DNA of 64,000 bases. It comes from Sphingobacterium alkalisoli. GTDB lineage: Bacteria > Bacteroidota > Bacteroidia > Sphingobacteriales > Sphingobacteriaceae. The position numbers and the translations under genes are program-made. The notes beneath the pieces were generated by a model. The model was not told where the DNA came from. It saw only the letters and a list, made by a program, of their open reading frames with translations, and ran no database searches. Below, in pieces: positions 19,578 to 28,500 of this stretch; within the stretch, counting starts at the first letter, position 1; each line of letters begins with the position of its first letter. The stretch spans positions 1,054,001 through 1,118,000 of the forward strand of contig NZ_SUKA01000001.1 of NCBI RefSeq assembly GCF_005049105.1, written 5' to 3'.

Positions 19578-20465
19578 ATGAGTGTCCCCAAAAAAGAGGA
19601 AATCAAACAAGAAGTTTTCGACCTATATGACGACTATGCGCATAGCCGCTTGTCGAGACGTGATTTTATGCAAAAACTGTCGCTCTATGCCGTAGGCGGG
19701 CTTACAGTACCTACATTGATGAGTTTTTTAATGCCCGACTATATGGGGGCTGTACAGATAGAATCGGGTGATCCGCGGATTACTGAAAAATATATTGATT
19801 ATCCTTCTCCAAAAGGTGGCGGTACCATCAAGGCATTGCTTTGTATGCCCAAAGACAATACAAAGAAATTGGGGGGCATCGTGGTGGTGCATGAAAATAG
19901 GGGCCTTAATCCACATATTGCAGATGTGGGAAGAAGAGCGGCATTGGCCGGATTTATAAGTATTGCACCTGATGCCTTAAGTCCGCTGGGCGGCTACCCC
20001 GGAAATGACGATGAAGGTCGCGAGATGCAAAGCAAGCGTGATCGAAATGAAATGTTGGAAGATTTTATCGCGGCGGCAGCGTACCTTAATAGCGACAAAT
20101 ACTGCAACGGTAAAGTCGGTGTCGTGGGTTTTTGTTTTGGTGGATGGATCTCCAATATGATGGCTGCACGTGTCCCGGCTCTGGCTGCCGCGGTTCCATT
20201 TTATGGCGGGCAGGCTCCGGCAGAAGAAGTACCGAATATCAAAGCTCCTCTACAGCTACATTATGCGGAACTGGATACCCGTGTTAATGAAGGTTGGCCT
20301 GCTTACGAAGAGGCATTGAAAGCCAATAAAAAGGAATATACGATGTACATGTATCCGCAAGCCAATCATGGCTTCCATAATGATACAACACCTCGTTATG
20401 ATAAAGAGGCAGCCGAATTGGCATGGAAGCGAACGGTAGATTTTTTTAAGGATAAGTTGTCGTAA
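19578..20465 (+). CDS. dienelactone hydrolase family protein
   Basis: A 295-residue alpha/beta-hydrolase with a Cys nucleophile in [10 protein letters not shown], the Glu motif VVHENRGLN, an Asp in [11 protein letters not shown] and a His in [10 protein letters not shown], the full dienelactone-hydrolase set. The N-terminal 50 residues carry [16 protein letters not shown] and a hydrophobic stretch, resembling a Tat-type signal or membrane anchor, and are additional to the core domain. In this family such a head is common in Bacteroidota. The true substrate is unknown; an ester or lactone from plant wall material is plausible from the GH2 gene downstream. Confidence 0.88.
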   Translation: MSVPKKEEIKQEVFDLYDDYAHSRLSRRDFMQKLSLYAVGGLTVPTLMSFLMPDYMGAVQIESGDPRITEKYIDYPSPKGGGTIKALLCMPKDNTKKLGGIVVVHENRGLNPHIADVGRRAALAGFISIAPDALSPLGGYPGNDDEGREMQSKRDRNEMLEDFIAAAAYLNSDKYCNGKVGVVGFCFGGWISNMMAARVPALAAAVPFYGGQAPAEEVPNIKAPLQLHYAELDTRVNEGWPAYEEALKANKKEYTMYMYPQANHGFHNDTTPRYDKEAAELAWKRTVDFFKDKLS

Positions 20466-20530
20466 ACACCACTTTCCTATTGCCATTTTAACTTAACCAA
20501 TACCGGAAAACAAGTATAGTACACGTAAAT

Positions 20531-23335
20531 ATGAAAAATTGGATTGATGGGAAACGTATTCGGCACGGAGTAGCCATAGTCATCTGTTGCATAGTGAGCA
20601 TGACGCTGTATGCGCAAGAGACACAGAAAATAATGCTGTCGGGTGATGGTGGAGAAAATAGTGTCCTATGGGATTTTTATTGTACGGCTGGAAGGAATAG
20701 TGGCGCCTGGACAAAGATAAAAGTGCCATCCTGTTGGGAGCTTGAAGGCTTTGGTGAATACAATTATGGGCATGATCAAAATAAAGCTGCTGAGAAAGGT
20801 ATTTATCGTACCACCTTTGAAGTGCCGAAGACTTGGAAAGGAAGGCGCGTCTTCCTAGTTTTCGATGGGTCAATGACCGATACCAAGGTTACGGTAAACG
20901 GAAAATCGGCAGGAGATGTACATCAAGGGTCATTTTACAGATTCAAAAGAGAAATAACGGATCTTATTAGCTCTTCGACCTTAAATAAATTAGAGGTTGA
21001 GGTCAGCAAGATGTCGTCCAATGCTAGCGTAAATAGTGCAGAACGAGATGCTGATTTTTGGGTGTTCGGCGGGATTTTTAGGCCGGTTTACTTGGAGGCA
21101 GTACCCGAAACACATATGGAATATTCAGGCATTGATGCCAAGGCAGACGGAAAAATTGATGTGGAAGTTTTCTTAGACCGTGAAATTAAGCATGCGAAAG
21201 TGAAAGCCGAAATTTTTGAACTGATCTCTGGTAAAAAAGTTGGAGACTTCTCCTCCGATCCGATTAATAATGCAAAAAAGATTAGGCTGCAATCCGTTAT
21301 CCCTAATGTTCGGGCCTGGTCGACCGAATCACCCATTTTATATAAAGCAGTGATCACCTTGGTGCAAAATGATAAGGATTTACATACCATTACCGAACGC
21401 TTTGGATTCCGTACGGTAGAAGTGCGTGAGCGTGATGGAATATACGTTAATAATAAGAAGATAAGATTTAAGGGCGTTAATCGGCATTGCTTCTGGCCCA
21501 CTACCGGACGCACGGTAAGTAGAGAGCAGAGTTTAGCAGATATTTTGCTGATTAAGGAAATGAATATGAACGCCGTCAGGATGTCACATTATCCTCCTGA
21601 TAAACATTTTCTTGAATTATGCGACTCGCTAGGGCTGTATGTTATTAATGAACTCTGCGCGTGGCAGAGCCCACCTTACGATACGAAAGTGGGCACAATA
21701 TTAGTGAATGAAATGGTTAAACGAGATATTAATCACCCTTCTATTGTTTTTTGGGCAAATGGAAATGAAGGAGGATTCAACTTCGATCTCGATACCCTGT
21801 TTTCGCATTTGGATATTCAAAAGCGATCTGTATTGCATCCATTCGGTCTCTTCGGAAATGTTAATACCGTTCATTACATTACCTATAATTCGGGAATAAA
21901 AGACATGTTTAACGGCCGGGATATTTTTATGCCTACTGAACTGATCCATGGGTTATATGACGGTGGGCATGGAGCTGGTTTAGACGACTACTGGAATTTA
22001 ATGTTGTCTAATCCGCTATCTGCTGGAATGTTTTTATGGGATTTTGCCGATCAGGGCGTCGTACGTACCGATAAGAACGGTATTCTTGATACAGATAGAG
22101 ACCACGGAGCTGACGGCATCGTCGGTCCATACCGCGAGAAGGAGGGAAGCTTTTTTACGATTAAGGAAGTATGGTCGCCAATTTTCTTGGAGAAAAAGTT
22201 TATCACGTCAGCGTGGAACAGTGAGTTTCGTGTTGAAAACAGGTATGACTTTACCAATACCAATCAATGTACATTTTCGTATGCCTTATCTCGGATTAAT
22301 TCGATTGAGGGGGATGTAGATACTATAAAGGGTAAAATCGACGCGCCGGAAATTCAGCCGGGTAATCATGGATTGTTAAAACTTAAGCTGCCTCAAAATT
22401 GGAGGACTTTTGATATCCTGTATGTCACCGCAAAAGATCCGAATGGATCGGAACTCTTTACGTGGAGTTACGAAATAAGTTCTCCTGCTTCTTTTGCTGA
22501 CCGGATTTTAAAGAATATGGCTTCCGATCCTAACAGTGTCGAGTTTAGTGAAGACGATTCTCTTTATATGTTTAAAGCTTCCGGTGTCTCAGCCAAAATA
22601 AGCAAAGCAACCGGACTTTTGATTGAAGTCCGTACCGAAGGAGGCGAAATTCCATTGAACGGAGGGCCAATATTTATAACCGATCAAGATTTGCAATGCA
22701 AAAGTGTAAAGCTTTTGGAGACAGATGGGAGCTTCCGGGTGGACGTGTCTTACGATTACAAAAAAGGCGGGAAGGCTTACCAATTTTCTTGGAAAATGAA
22801 CGGCAATGGCATACTGCAGCTCGACTATGATTATCGCCCCCGAGATGGTATGGAGATGGCTGGAATAACCTTCCATTTTCCTGAAGTGGATATAGAAGGC
22901 GCTGCGCTTATCGCTAACGGTCCCTATCGCGTTTATAACAATCGAATGAAGGGTGGGAGTCTAGGTGTTTGGGAAAAGGAGTACAATGATGCTATCACTG
23001 GGGAGGTTTGGGAGTATCCGGAATTTAAAGGATATTACTCCCTTTTTTATGGGATGAAACTCCGGTGCGCGACTCCTTTTGAAGTTTATTCGACTTCTGA
23101 AGATGTTACCCTGCATTTGTTCACACCAAAAATACAACCGCTCTATGACAAAAATAAGAATTATACGGTTCCTAACTATCCCATAGGTAATATCTCTTTT
23201 ATGGATGCAATACCGTCGGTAGGTACAAAGTTTGGAAGAGCGGAGGAGTTGGGGCCTCAGTCACAACGGCATCGCTTTAAGAGTTTTAGTGGATCTCCAA
23301 ATATGAAGAATCGGTTATTTTTTAAATTCAATTAG
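20531..23335 (+). CDS. glycoside hydrolase family 2 protein (beta-galactosidase-like)
   Basis: Secreted or periplasmic exo-glycosidase. It is 934 residues with a signal peptide (AIVICCIVSMTLYAQ). The N-terminal jelly roll (EKGIYRTTFEVPKTWKGRRV) and immunoglobulin-like domain are followed by the TIM barrel. The acid/base Glu lies in FWANGNEGG near residue 413 and the nucleophile in PTELIHG near 470. The substrate motif FKGVNRHCFWPTTGR is a GH2 hallmark. The C-terminal 250 residues are beta-rich, like the large galactosidase C-terminal domain. Activity could be beta-galactosidase, as for pectic galactan, but GH2 also contains mannosidases, glucuronidases and arabinosidases. The gene ends at a terminator shared with the convergent GH43 gene. 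Confidence 0.9.
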   Translation: MKNWIDGKRIRHGVAIVICCIVSMTLYAQETQKIMLSGDGGENSVLWDFYCTAGRNSGAWTKIKVPSCWELEGFGEYNYGHDQNKAAEKGIYRTTFEVPKTWKGRRVFLVFDGSMTDTKVTVNGKSAGDVHQGSFYRFKREITDLISSSTLNKLEVEVSKMSSNASVNSAERDADFWVFGGIFRPVYLEAVPETHMEYSGIDAKADGKIDVEVFLDREIKHAKVKAEIFELISGKKVGDFSSDPINNAKKIRLQSVIPNVRAWSTESPILYKAVITLVQNDKDLHTITERFGFRTVEVRERDGIYVNNKKIRFKGVNRHCFWPTTGRTVSREQSLADILLIKEMNMNAVRMSHYPPDKHFLELCDSLGLYVINELCAWQSPPYDTKVGTILVNEMVKRDINHPSIVFWANGNEGGFNFDLDTLFSHLDIQKRSVLHPFGLFGNVNTVHYITYNSGIKDMFNGRDIFMPTELIHGLYDGGHGAGLDDYWNLMLSNPLSAGMFLWDFADQGVVRTDKNGILDTDRDHGADGIVGPYREKEGSFFTIKEVWSPIFLEKKFITSAWNSEFRVENRYDFTNTNQCTFSYALSRINSIEGDVDTIKGKIDAPEIQPGNHGLLKLKLPQNWRTFDILYVTAKDPNGSELFTWSYEISSPASFADRILKNMASDPNSVEFSEDDSLYMFKASGVSAKISKATGLLIEVRTEGGEIPLNGGPIFITDQDLQCKSVKLLETDGSFRVDVSYDYKKGGKAYQFSWKMNGNGILQLDYDYRPRDGMEMAGITFHFPEVDIEGAALIANGPYRVYNNRMKGGSLGVWEKEYNDAITGEVWEYPEFKGYYSLFYGMKLRCATPFEVYSTSEDVTLHLFTPKIQPLYDKNKNYTVPNYPIGNISFMDAIPSVGTKFGRAEELGPQSQRHRFKSFSGSPNMKNRLFFKFN

Positions 23336-23354
23336 TAGACCTTTGAGTTTTTTA

Positions 23355-23384
23355 AAAAAGCTACCCCGCGTGGAGTAGCTTTTT
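23355..23384. terminator. bidirectional terminator between GH2 and GH43 genes
   Basis: A 10-bp inverted repeat AAAAAGCTAC / GTAGCTTTTT around CCCGCGTGGA. T-runs follow the stem on both strands, fitting the convergent genes on either side. Confidence 0.75.
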
Positions 23385-23387
23385 AGG

Positions 23388-25310
23388 TTAACGACTTGGT
23401 GCTAGAATTTTTATTGTGCCATCTTCATTGAACGAAATGGGATCCATGCAAACTTCCCGATGATAACCGGCTGCCCTTCCCATGTTAATGCCATTTGGTC
23501 GACTAAAACGGTGGTATACCATGTACCACTCGTCTTTGTTCGGTATTTTTAAGACCGAGTTATGTCCAGTTCCATAGATTCCCAAGCTTGGATCCTTTCG
23601 GAGGATAAGGTTTTCCTCCGGTATTGTTAATGGACCTGTTGGAGAATGGGAATACGCATACCGGACGCGGTAGTCTTCACTGCGTGTGTCATTTTCAGAC
23701 CATAGGAAATAATAACGATCGTTACGGAAGAATACTTCTGCCCCCTCTCTGAATGTACTAGGCGGTGTGATTACCTTTAGGCTGCTTTTTTTTATAGAGA
23801 TCATATCGTCTTCCAGTTCGGCAACTGCTAAATACCCATTACCCCAATAGAGATAATATTTTCCTGTGGTCGGATCTTTGAAGACATCTGGATCGATTTC
23901 TTGTCCCCTGTTTATTCCTTCTGGTTTGAAGTCGATAAGTGGTTTTCCACTATCTAAAAAAGGACCTGTCGGATGATCTGATACAGCGACGCCTATTTTT
24001 TGTGCTGCCGTATAATAATAGTAGTACTTATATTTTCCTTCTTTCTTGTGCTCAATGATCGTCGGTGCCCACGCATTCCTATCGGCCCATTGTACGTCTT
24101 TTTTTAGATCTAGAATGACACCCTCGTCTTTCCAATTTTTCAAATCGCTGGATGAAAACGCCTTGAAGTAATGACCACTCCATTCATGAAAGCCATCACT
24201 GGTTGGATAGATGTAGTATTTCTTTGTTTTCTCCGCATACAATACTTCGGGGTCAGCATAGTACCCTTCGATAATCGGATTCTGATTTGACGTGGATTGA
24301 AACCCTTCGGGGGTACCCCATTTGGCCAATAATGTCGCTAGTTCTTTTTGCGTAATAGGTACAATGGAGCCGTGCCTCGGTTTAAAATCGAGCTGTATAG
24401 CGCTGTCGATGGGGGTGAAGTGGAGCAGATCCGTGCTTTCGCAAAATTGATAGCTTTTGTCGCGATACACATCGTAAGAGAGGATATATTTGTCTTCGTT
24501 GATCAATTTAAAGATGGTAGACCCTTCTACAGCTTGCGGGGTCTGTTGCTTATACCCGGGTTGCTCGAGCCAGGTGCCTGATGTCAGCGTGCTGCTTTCG
24601 GCTACTTTGATGCCATTTCCATCTCCTTCTGTTTTATAGAACAAATAGTAAATACCTGCTTTGAAAATAATATCTCCATCGATGCAGGAACCACCGTTAC
24701 GGGGGCGGAATAAGATTTTTGGCTCATCGGTCAGGTCGGTGAAATCCTGGTTAGCATATGAATAATAGATGATGTCGGGCCCGTTGGCATGTTTCATCGA
24801 CCAGTAAATCAAATATTTACCCTTCTCTGCATCAAAGATCGTTTGCGGCGCCCAGACGCGTTTGAGGCTATCTTGATTAGCGAACTTATGCTGTATATTA
24901 ACCACGCTAGATGTCCATTGAACCAAGTCTGTTGATTGTAGAAGAACCATTGCCCGATTGGAGTCCCAACCTTTTGCAGCGGTCATGTCCGTTGCGACCA
25001 TGTAAAAGCCACTTCCATCCACTTTTCGGTAGATATGTGGATCGCGCACGCCACCTGTCGAACTAATTCTTTTTGAATCCAATACAGGTTCATTGTGGTT
25101 CAGTGCTTTGTACGTATATCCATTGGTACTTACGCCGAATCGGATCGCTTCGCCTGCTGATCCACTGGTAAAATAGGTAAAGAGATATGCGCGAAAGTCC
25201 TTCTCTTCAGGGCCGGATCGATAGATCTGGGGACTTATCTGTCCTTGTCCTGTTTCAAGGATAAGCAATAGGATAAGGAAGACAAATAGCGCTTTGGCGT
25301 ATGTAATCAT
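23388..25310 (-). CDS. tandem glycoside hydrolase family 43 protein
   Basis: About 640 residues with two five-bladed GH43 propellers, acting on alpha-arabinofuranosyl or beta-xylosyl linkages. In the first (about 20-330) are VRDPHIY (base Asp near 91), CIDGDIIF (second Asp) and VEGSTIF (Glu acid). In the second (about 345-640) are YADPEVLY, EIDPDVFKD and FREGAEVFF, so both propellers keep the catalytic triad. The start at 25310 gives a signal peptide (MITYAKALFVFLILLLILET); the frame runs to 25373, but a promoter overlaps that part, ruling out the longer form. Specificity is not readable from sequence. Confidence 0.9.
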   Translation of the reverse strand: MITYAKALFVFLILLLILETGQGQISPQIYRSGPEEKDFRAYLFTYFTSGSAGEAIRFGVSTNGYTYKALNHNEPVLDSKRISSTGGVRDPHIYRKVDGSGFYMVATDMTAAKGWDSNRAMVLLQSTDLVQWTSSVVNIQHKFANQDSLKRVWAPQTIFDAEKGKYLIYWSMKHANGPDIIYYSYANQDFTDLTDEPKILFRPRNGGSCIDGDIIFKAGIYYLFYKTEGDGNGIKVAESSTLTSGTWLEQPGYKQQTPQAVEGSTIFKLINEDKYILSYDVYRDKSYQFCESTDLLHFTPIDSAIQLDFKPRHGSIVPITQKELATLLAKWGTPEGFQSTSNQNPIIEGYYADPEVLYAEKTKKYYIYPTSDGFHEWSGHYFKAFSSSDLKNWKDEGVILDLKKDVQWADRNAWAPTIIEHKKEGKYKYYYYYTAAQKIGVAVSDHPTGPFLDSGKPLIDFKPEGINRGQEIDPDVFKDPTTGKYYLYWGNGYLAVAELEDDMISIKKSSLKVITPPSTFREGAEVFFRNDRYYFLWSENDTRSEDYRVRYAYSHSPTGPLTIPEENLILRKDPSLGIYGTGHNSVLKIPNKDEWYMVYHRFSRPNGINMGRAAGYHREVCMDPISFNEDGTIKILAPSR

Positions 25311-25342
25311 GATAGCTGGATTTAAAGTCGGTTTACTGCATT

Positions 25343-25373
25343 CAAAAATAAGGTATAGCATTTTTGTGGGCAA
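25343..25373 (-). promoter_or_regulatory. promoter of the GH43 gene
   Basis: On the minus strand TTG (complement CAA at 25371-25373), 20 bp, then TATTTTTG (25350 to 25343), a good match to the Bacteroidota TTTG-N19/20-TAnnTTTG promoter. It is 33 nt before the ATG at 25310 and lies inside the longer open frame, supporting the shorter start. Confidence 0.6.
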
Positions 25374-25528
25374 CCTGCTCTTCCCTGTAGCATTTACATA
25401 GATAGTATACTCCCGTTCTTATTGCGACCCCAGTACGCACCCACGAACCAAGCATGGTTTTATACGAGGGTACGAAACCGTGCTATGGTAAAGGCGTATA
25501 CATTAAATCTGGTTTCGTTCTTATTCGA

Positions 25529-25981
25529 TTACAGAATGATATTCCGTTTAAATGCACATCCCAATTCGATAATGGATTCCGTTTTTGAGATTCCAGGGAT
25601 ATGATCTATGCGATCATATAGGAGATGCCGCATATGCTCGTGATCAAGCGCCACCAATTTAATATATAACGTATAGTTGCCGGTAATGTAATAGCATTCG
25701 GTAACTTCTGGAATCTTTTTTAGCTCTTCGATCACGTGTTCGGAGTTATGGTCTTTTTCGAGACTTAGGCTGGTAAATGCTCCCCAGTCGTAACCAAGTT
25801 TTTTTTCGTTTAGGAGTGGTTTTGTTCCCATGATTATGCCTTGCTCCACCAACCTCCCGATGCGTTGATGTACCATTGTGTTTGATATTCCCAGATCCGA
25901 TGCAATACTCGAATATGGAATTCGGCCATCCTGATCCAGTTTTTTTAAGATTTGTTTATCAAAATCGTCTAATACGTGCAT
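25529..25981 (-). CDS. Lrp/AsnC family transcriptional regulator
   Basis: A 150-residue leucine-responsive-type regulator that normally senses an amino acid. The N-terminal helix-turn-helix reads RIPYSSIASDLGISNTMVHQRIGRLVEQGII, and the remaining 85 residues form the RAM effector domain with VIEELKKIPEVTECYYITG. It is divergent from rocD-rocF across 120 bp, where a palindrome overlaps the rocD promoter. Control of arginine/ornithine breakdown in response to one of these amino acids is therefore the likely role, as for other Lrp proteins next to catabolic genes. Confidence 0.92.
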   Translation of the reverse strand: MHVLDDFDKQILKKLDQDGRIPYSSIASDLGISNTMVHQRIGRLVEQGIIMGTKPLLNEKKLGYDWGAFTSLSLEKDHNSEHVIEELKKIPEVTECYYITGNYTLYIKLVALDHEHMRHLLYDRIDHIPGISKTESIIELGCAFKRNIIL

Positions 25982-26044
25982 TTTTCTAAATAGAATTGCT
26001 TTTTATGTCAAAATTGATTAAAAGTAATAAATATAAGTCAAATT

Positions 26045-26066
26045 AACTTAATTAAGTTTATATTTG
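26045..26066 (+). promoter_or_regulatory. rocDF promoter with palindromic operator
   Basis: A perfect 14-bp palindrome AACTTAATTAAGTT (26045-26058) directly abuts TATATTTG (26059-26066), a TAnnTTTG -7 element 35 nt before the rocD start. Flanks extend the symmetry imperfectly (CAAATT before, TATTTG after). No -33 TTTG is seen, which suggests activator dependence. The adjacent Lrp-type regulator is the natural candidate to bind here. Confidence 0.5.
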
Positions 26067-26101
26067 AGTCATAATTTTTTTATTCTTAATCCCTATAAGA
26101 T

Positions 26102-27364
26102 ATGATACACACGAACGATCATCTTAATAATAGTTTACACTACATCGCCCTGGAAGAGAAATATGGTGCGCATAATTATCATCCGCTACCTGTTGTATTA
26201 AAGAAAGGTGCAGGTGTTTTCGTGTGGGATGTGGAGGGAAAGAAATATTTTGATTTTCTGTCGGCCTATTCAGCTGTTAACCAGGGGCATTGCCATCCAC
26301 GTATCATCGGTGCGTTAACGGCTCAGGCCAACGAGCTCACGTTGTCGTCTCGCGCGTTCTTTAATGATCGCCTAGGGGAATTTGAGGAATACATCTGTCA
26401 TTTGTTAGGTTACGACAAGGCTTTGGTGATGAATACGGGAGTCGAAGCAGTAGAAACGGCCATGAAACTCTGTCGAAAATGGGCATACAAAGTTAAAGGT
26501 GTCGCTTCCGATCAGGCAAAAATTGTTTTTGCGAAAGAGAATTTTCATGGACGTACGATTTCCGTGGTCTCCGCATCAAGTGATTCCTCCGCACGCAATG
26601 ATTTCGGTCCTTTTACCGAAGGTTTAACGCAGGTTACTTATAATGATATACCGGCATTGGAACGCCTTTTCTCGGAAGATAAAAATATAGCGGCATTTAT
26701 TGTAGAGCCTATACAGGGAGAGGCAGGCATCATTATTCCCGATGATACCTATCTGGCGAAAGTCCGTACGTTATGTACTGCCCATAAGGTTCTTTTCGTG
26801 GTGGATGAAATACAAACAGGTATTGGGCGTACGGGCAGTTTTCTGGCATCATATGATATTTCAGCAACCATCCATCGTAGTAAGCCTGATGTCTTGATAT
26901 TGGGTAAAGCCTTGTCTGGAGGTGTTCTTCCCCTATCCGCTGTATTGGCCAACGATGAAATTATGTTAACGATCCGTCCCGGGGAGCACGGATCTACCTA
27001 CGGCGGAAATCCATTGGCCTGTGCGGTAGGCTTGGAAGCGCTGGAGGTAGTTAAAGATGAAAAACTGACTGAGAACGCCTACCGTATGGGGACACTTTTT
27101 CGAGATGGATTAAATCGTATAGCGAAGGAGAATAAACTGATTATTGAGGTAAGGGGCAAGGGGCTCCTAAATGCGATAGAGATAAATTGCCAAGAAGAGG
27201 ATACACTCGCGTGGGAGATATGCCTAGCGTTTAAGGACAATGGGCTTCTTGCAAAACCCACTCATGGGAACAAGATCAGGCTGGCACCGCCTCTTACGAT
27301 AACAGAAGAGCAGTTGACTGAATCCTTACAAATTATCGATAAATCTTTACGTCTTTTTATATGA
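26102..27364 (+). CDS. rocD: ornithine--oxo-acid transaminase
   Basis: PLP enzyme turning ornithine and 2-oxoglutarate into glutamate-5-semialdehyde and glutamate, the second step of the arginase route. The 420 residues carry the class III aminotransferase signature, with [20 protein letters not shown] for PLP phosphate binding, [13 protein letters not shown] with the Asp that pairs with the PLP nitrogen, and ILGKALSGG with the Schiff-base Lys near 268. Its length matches eukaryotic and Bacillus RocD. The stop overlaps the arginase start (ATGA), so the two are translationally coupled. Confidence 0.95.
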   Translation: MIHTNDHLNNSLHYIALEEKYGAHNYHPLPVVLKKGAGVFVWDVEGKKYFDFLSAYSAVNQGHCHPRIIGALTAQANELTLSSRAFFNDRLGEFEEYICHLLGYDKALVMNTGVEAVETAMKLCRKWAYKVKGVASDQAKIVFAKENFHGRTISVVSASSDSSARNDFGPFTEGLTQVTYNDIPALERLFSEDKNIAAFIVEPIQGEAGIIIPDDTYLAKVRTLCTAHKVLFVVDEIQTGIGRTGSFLASYDISATIHRSKPDVLILGKALSGGVLPLSAVLANDEIMLTIRPGEHGSTYGGNPLACAVGLEALEVVKDEKLTENAYRMGTLFRDGLNRIAKENKLIIEVRGKGLLNAIEINCQEEDTLAWEICLAFKDNGLLAKPTHGNKIRLAPPLTITEEQLTESLQIIDKSLRLFI

Positions 27365-28323
27365 GAAAGCAGATTGAAATTGTAAAGAACAGATCCGATA
27401 TCGGAGCCGGTACACGTGGTTCTGATTTGGGAATCGACGCGATAGAAATAGCAGCAATCAATAAGCATAGCTACTTCTTTAAGGATCATCTTTCAGTAGA
27501 TGTTCCGACCCGAAATGAATCGGTGTATGAAGATGTCGACTCTCCGTTTGGTAAACATATCAAGCAAGTTTACCAACAATGTAAGCATCTGGCTTCCATA
27601 GTGGAAGACGTTTTGCTGAAGAATAACATACCATTGGTGTTCTCCGGCGACCATTCTTCCGCTATTGGTACCATTAGCGGTATTCGAGCGGCTTATCCAG
27701 ATAAACGTTTGGGCGTTGTATGGATTGACGCACATGCAGATATCCACTCACCGTATACGACGCCATCTGGGAATATGCACGGAATGCCCTTAGCCGCATT
27801 GATGAGCATCGATAATAAGGCAAATGCCGTTAATAAAGTCGGGGATGAGACGCTGATTTACTGGGATAAGCTAAAAAAAATTGGACTGGAGAGCGTGAAG
27901 CTAGCGCCAGAAGATTTGATCTATTTCGGTGTGCGGGACACAGAGGAGGAAGAGGACGCACTGATCGAGCGGTTAGCTATCCGAAATTATAAAGTAGCGG
28001 AACTTCGCGCAAATGGCATTGAGGGTTGCATACAAAACGCGTTGCGTCAAGTTGAAGAATGTGACTATATTTATATATCCTTTGATGTAGATAGTATGGA
28101 TAGTGAAAGGATATCGAGCGGCACCGGAACACCTGTTCCGCAAGGGTTTTTACCAGAAGAAGTGACAGAGGTCCTAGCCTCGATTTTGGCTTCTGGTAAA
28201 GTGGTTTGTTTAGAAATCGTCGAAGTAAATCCTTTGTTGGACAATCGGGGAAATAAGATGGCTGAGGTGGCATTTGACATTATCGAAAAAGTGGTTCCCC
28301 TGCTGGAAAATCGTGCTATATAA
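27361..28323 (+). CDS. rocF: arginase
   Basis: Mn-dependent ureohydrolase cleaving arginine to ornithine and urea. The metal ligands are in the three conserved blocks: [11 protein letters not shown] (His), [13 protein letters not shown] (Asp-His-Asp) and [10 protein letters not shown] (two Asp). At 320 residues it has normal arginase length, and the block ETGTGTP-like [10 protein letters not shown] is also present. It overlaps rocD by 4 bp. The order arginase after transaminase makes a complete arginine-to-glutamate semialdehyde unit. No urease or amino acid permease is next to it. Confidence 0.93.
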   Translation: MRKQIEIVKNRSDIGAGTRGSDLGIDAIEIAAINKHSYFFKDHLSVDVPTRNESVYEDVDSPFGKHIKQVYQQCKHLASIVEDVLLKNNIPLVFSGDHSSAIGTISGIRAAYPDKRLGVVWIDAHADIHSPYTTPSGNMHGMPLAALMSIDNKANAVNKVGDETLIYWDKLKKIGLESVKLAPEDLIYFGVRDTEEEEDALIERLAIRNYKVAELRANGIEGCIQNALRQVEECDYIYISFDVDSMDSERISSGTGTPVPQGFLPEEVTEVLASILASGKVVCLEIVEVNPLLDNRGNKMAEVAFDIIEKVVPLLENRAI

Positions 28324-28500
28324 TCTAATTTTTTCTTCATATCTACCTCCCCCCCTCATAGTGCAGGTTGCCAAATGAAAAATCGATGTCTATCTTTAAG
28401 CCGCGTCCATGGTCTAGAAATGGAACTTTTGAACGTAGGTGTCATATCATAGTTTCTCGGGCCTTTAACGCTCGAGAATAAAATTAAAGGGAGACAAAGA

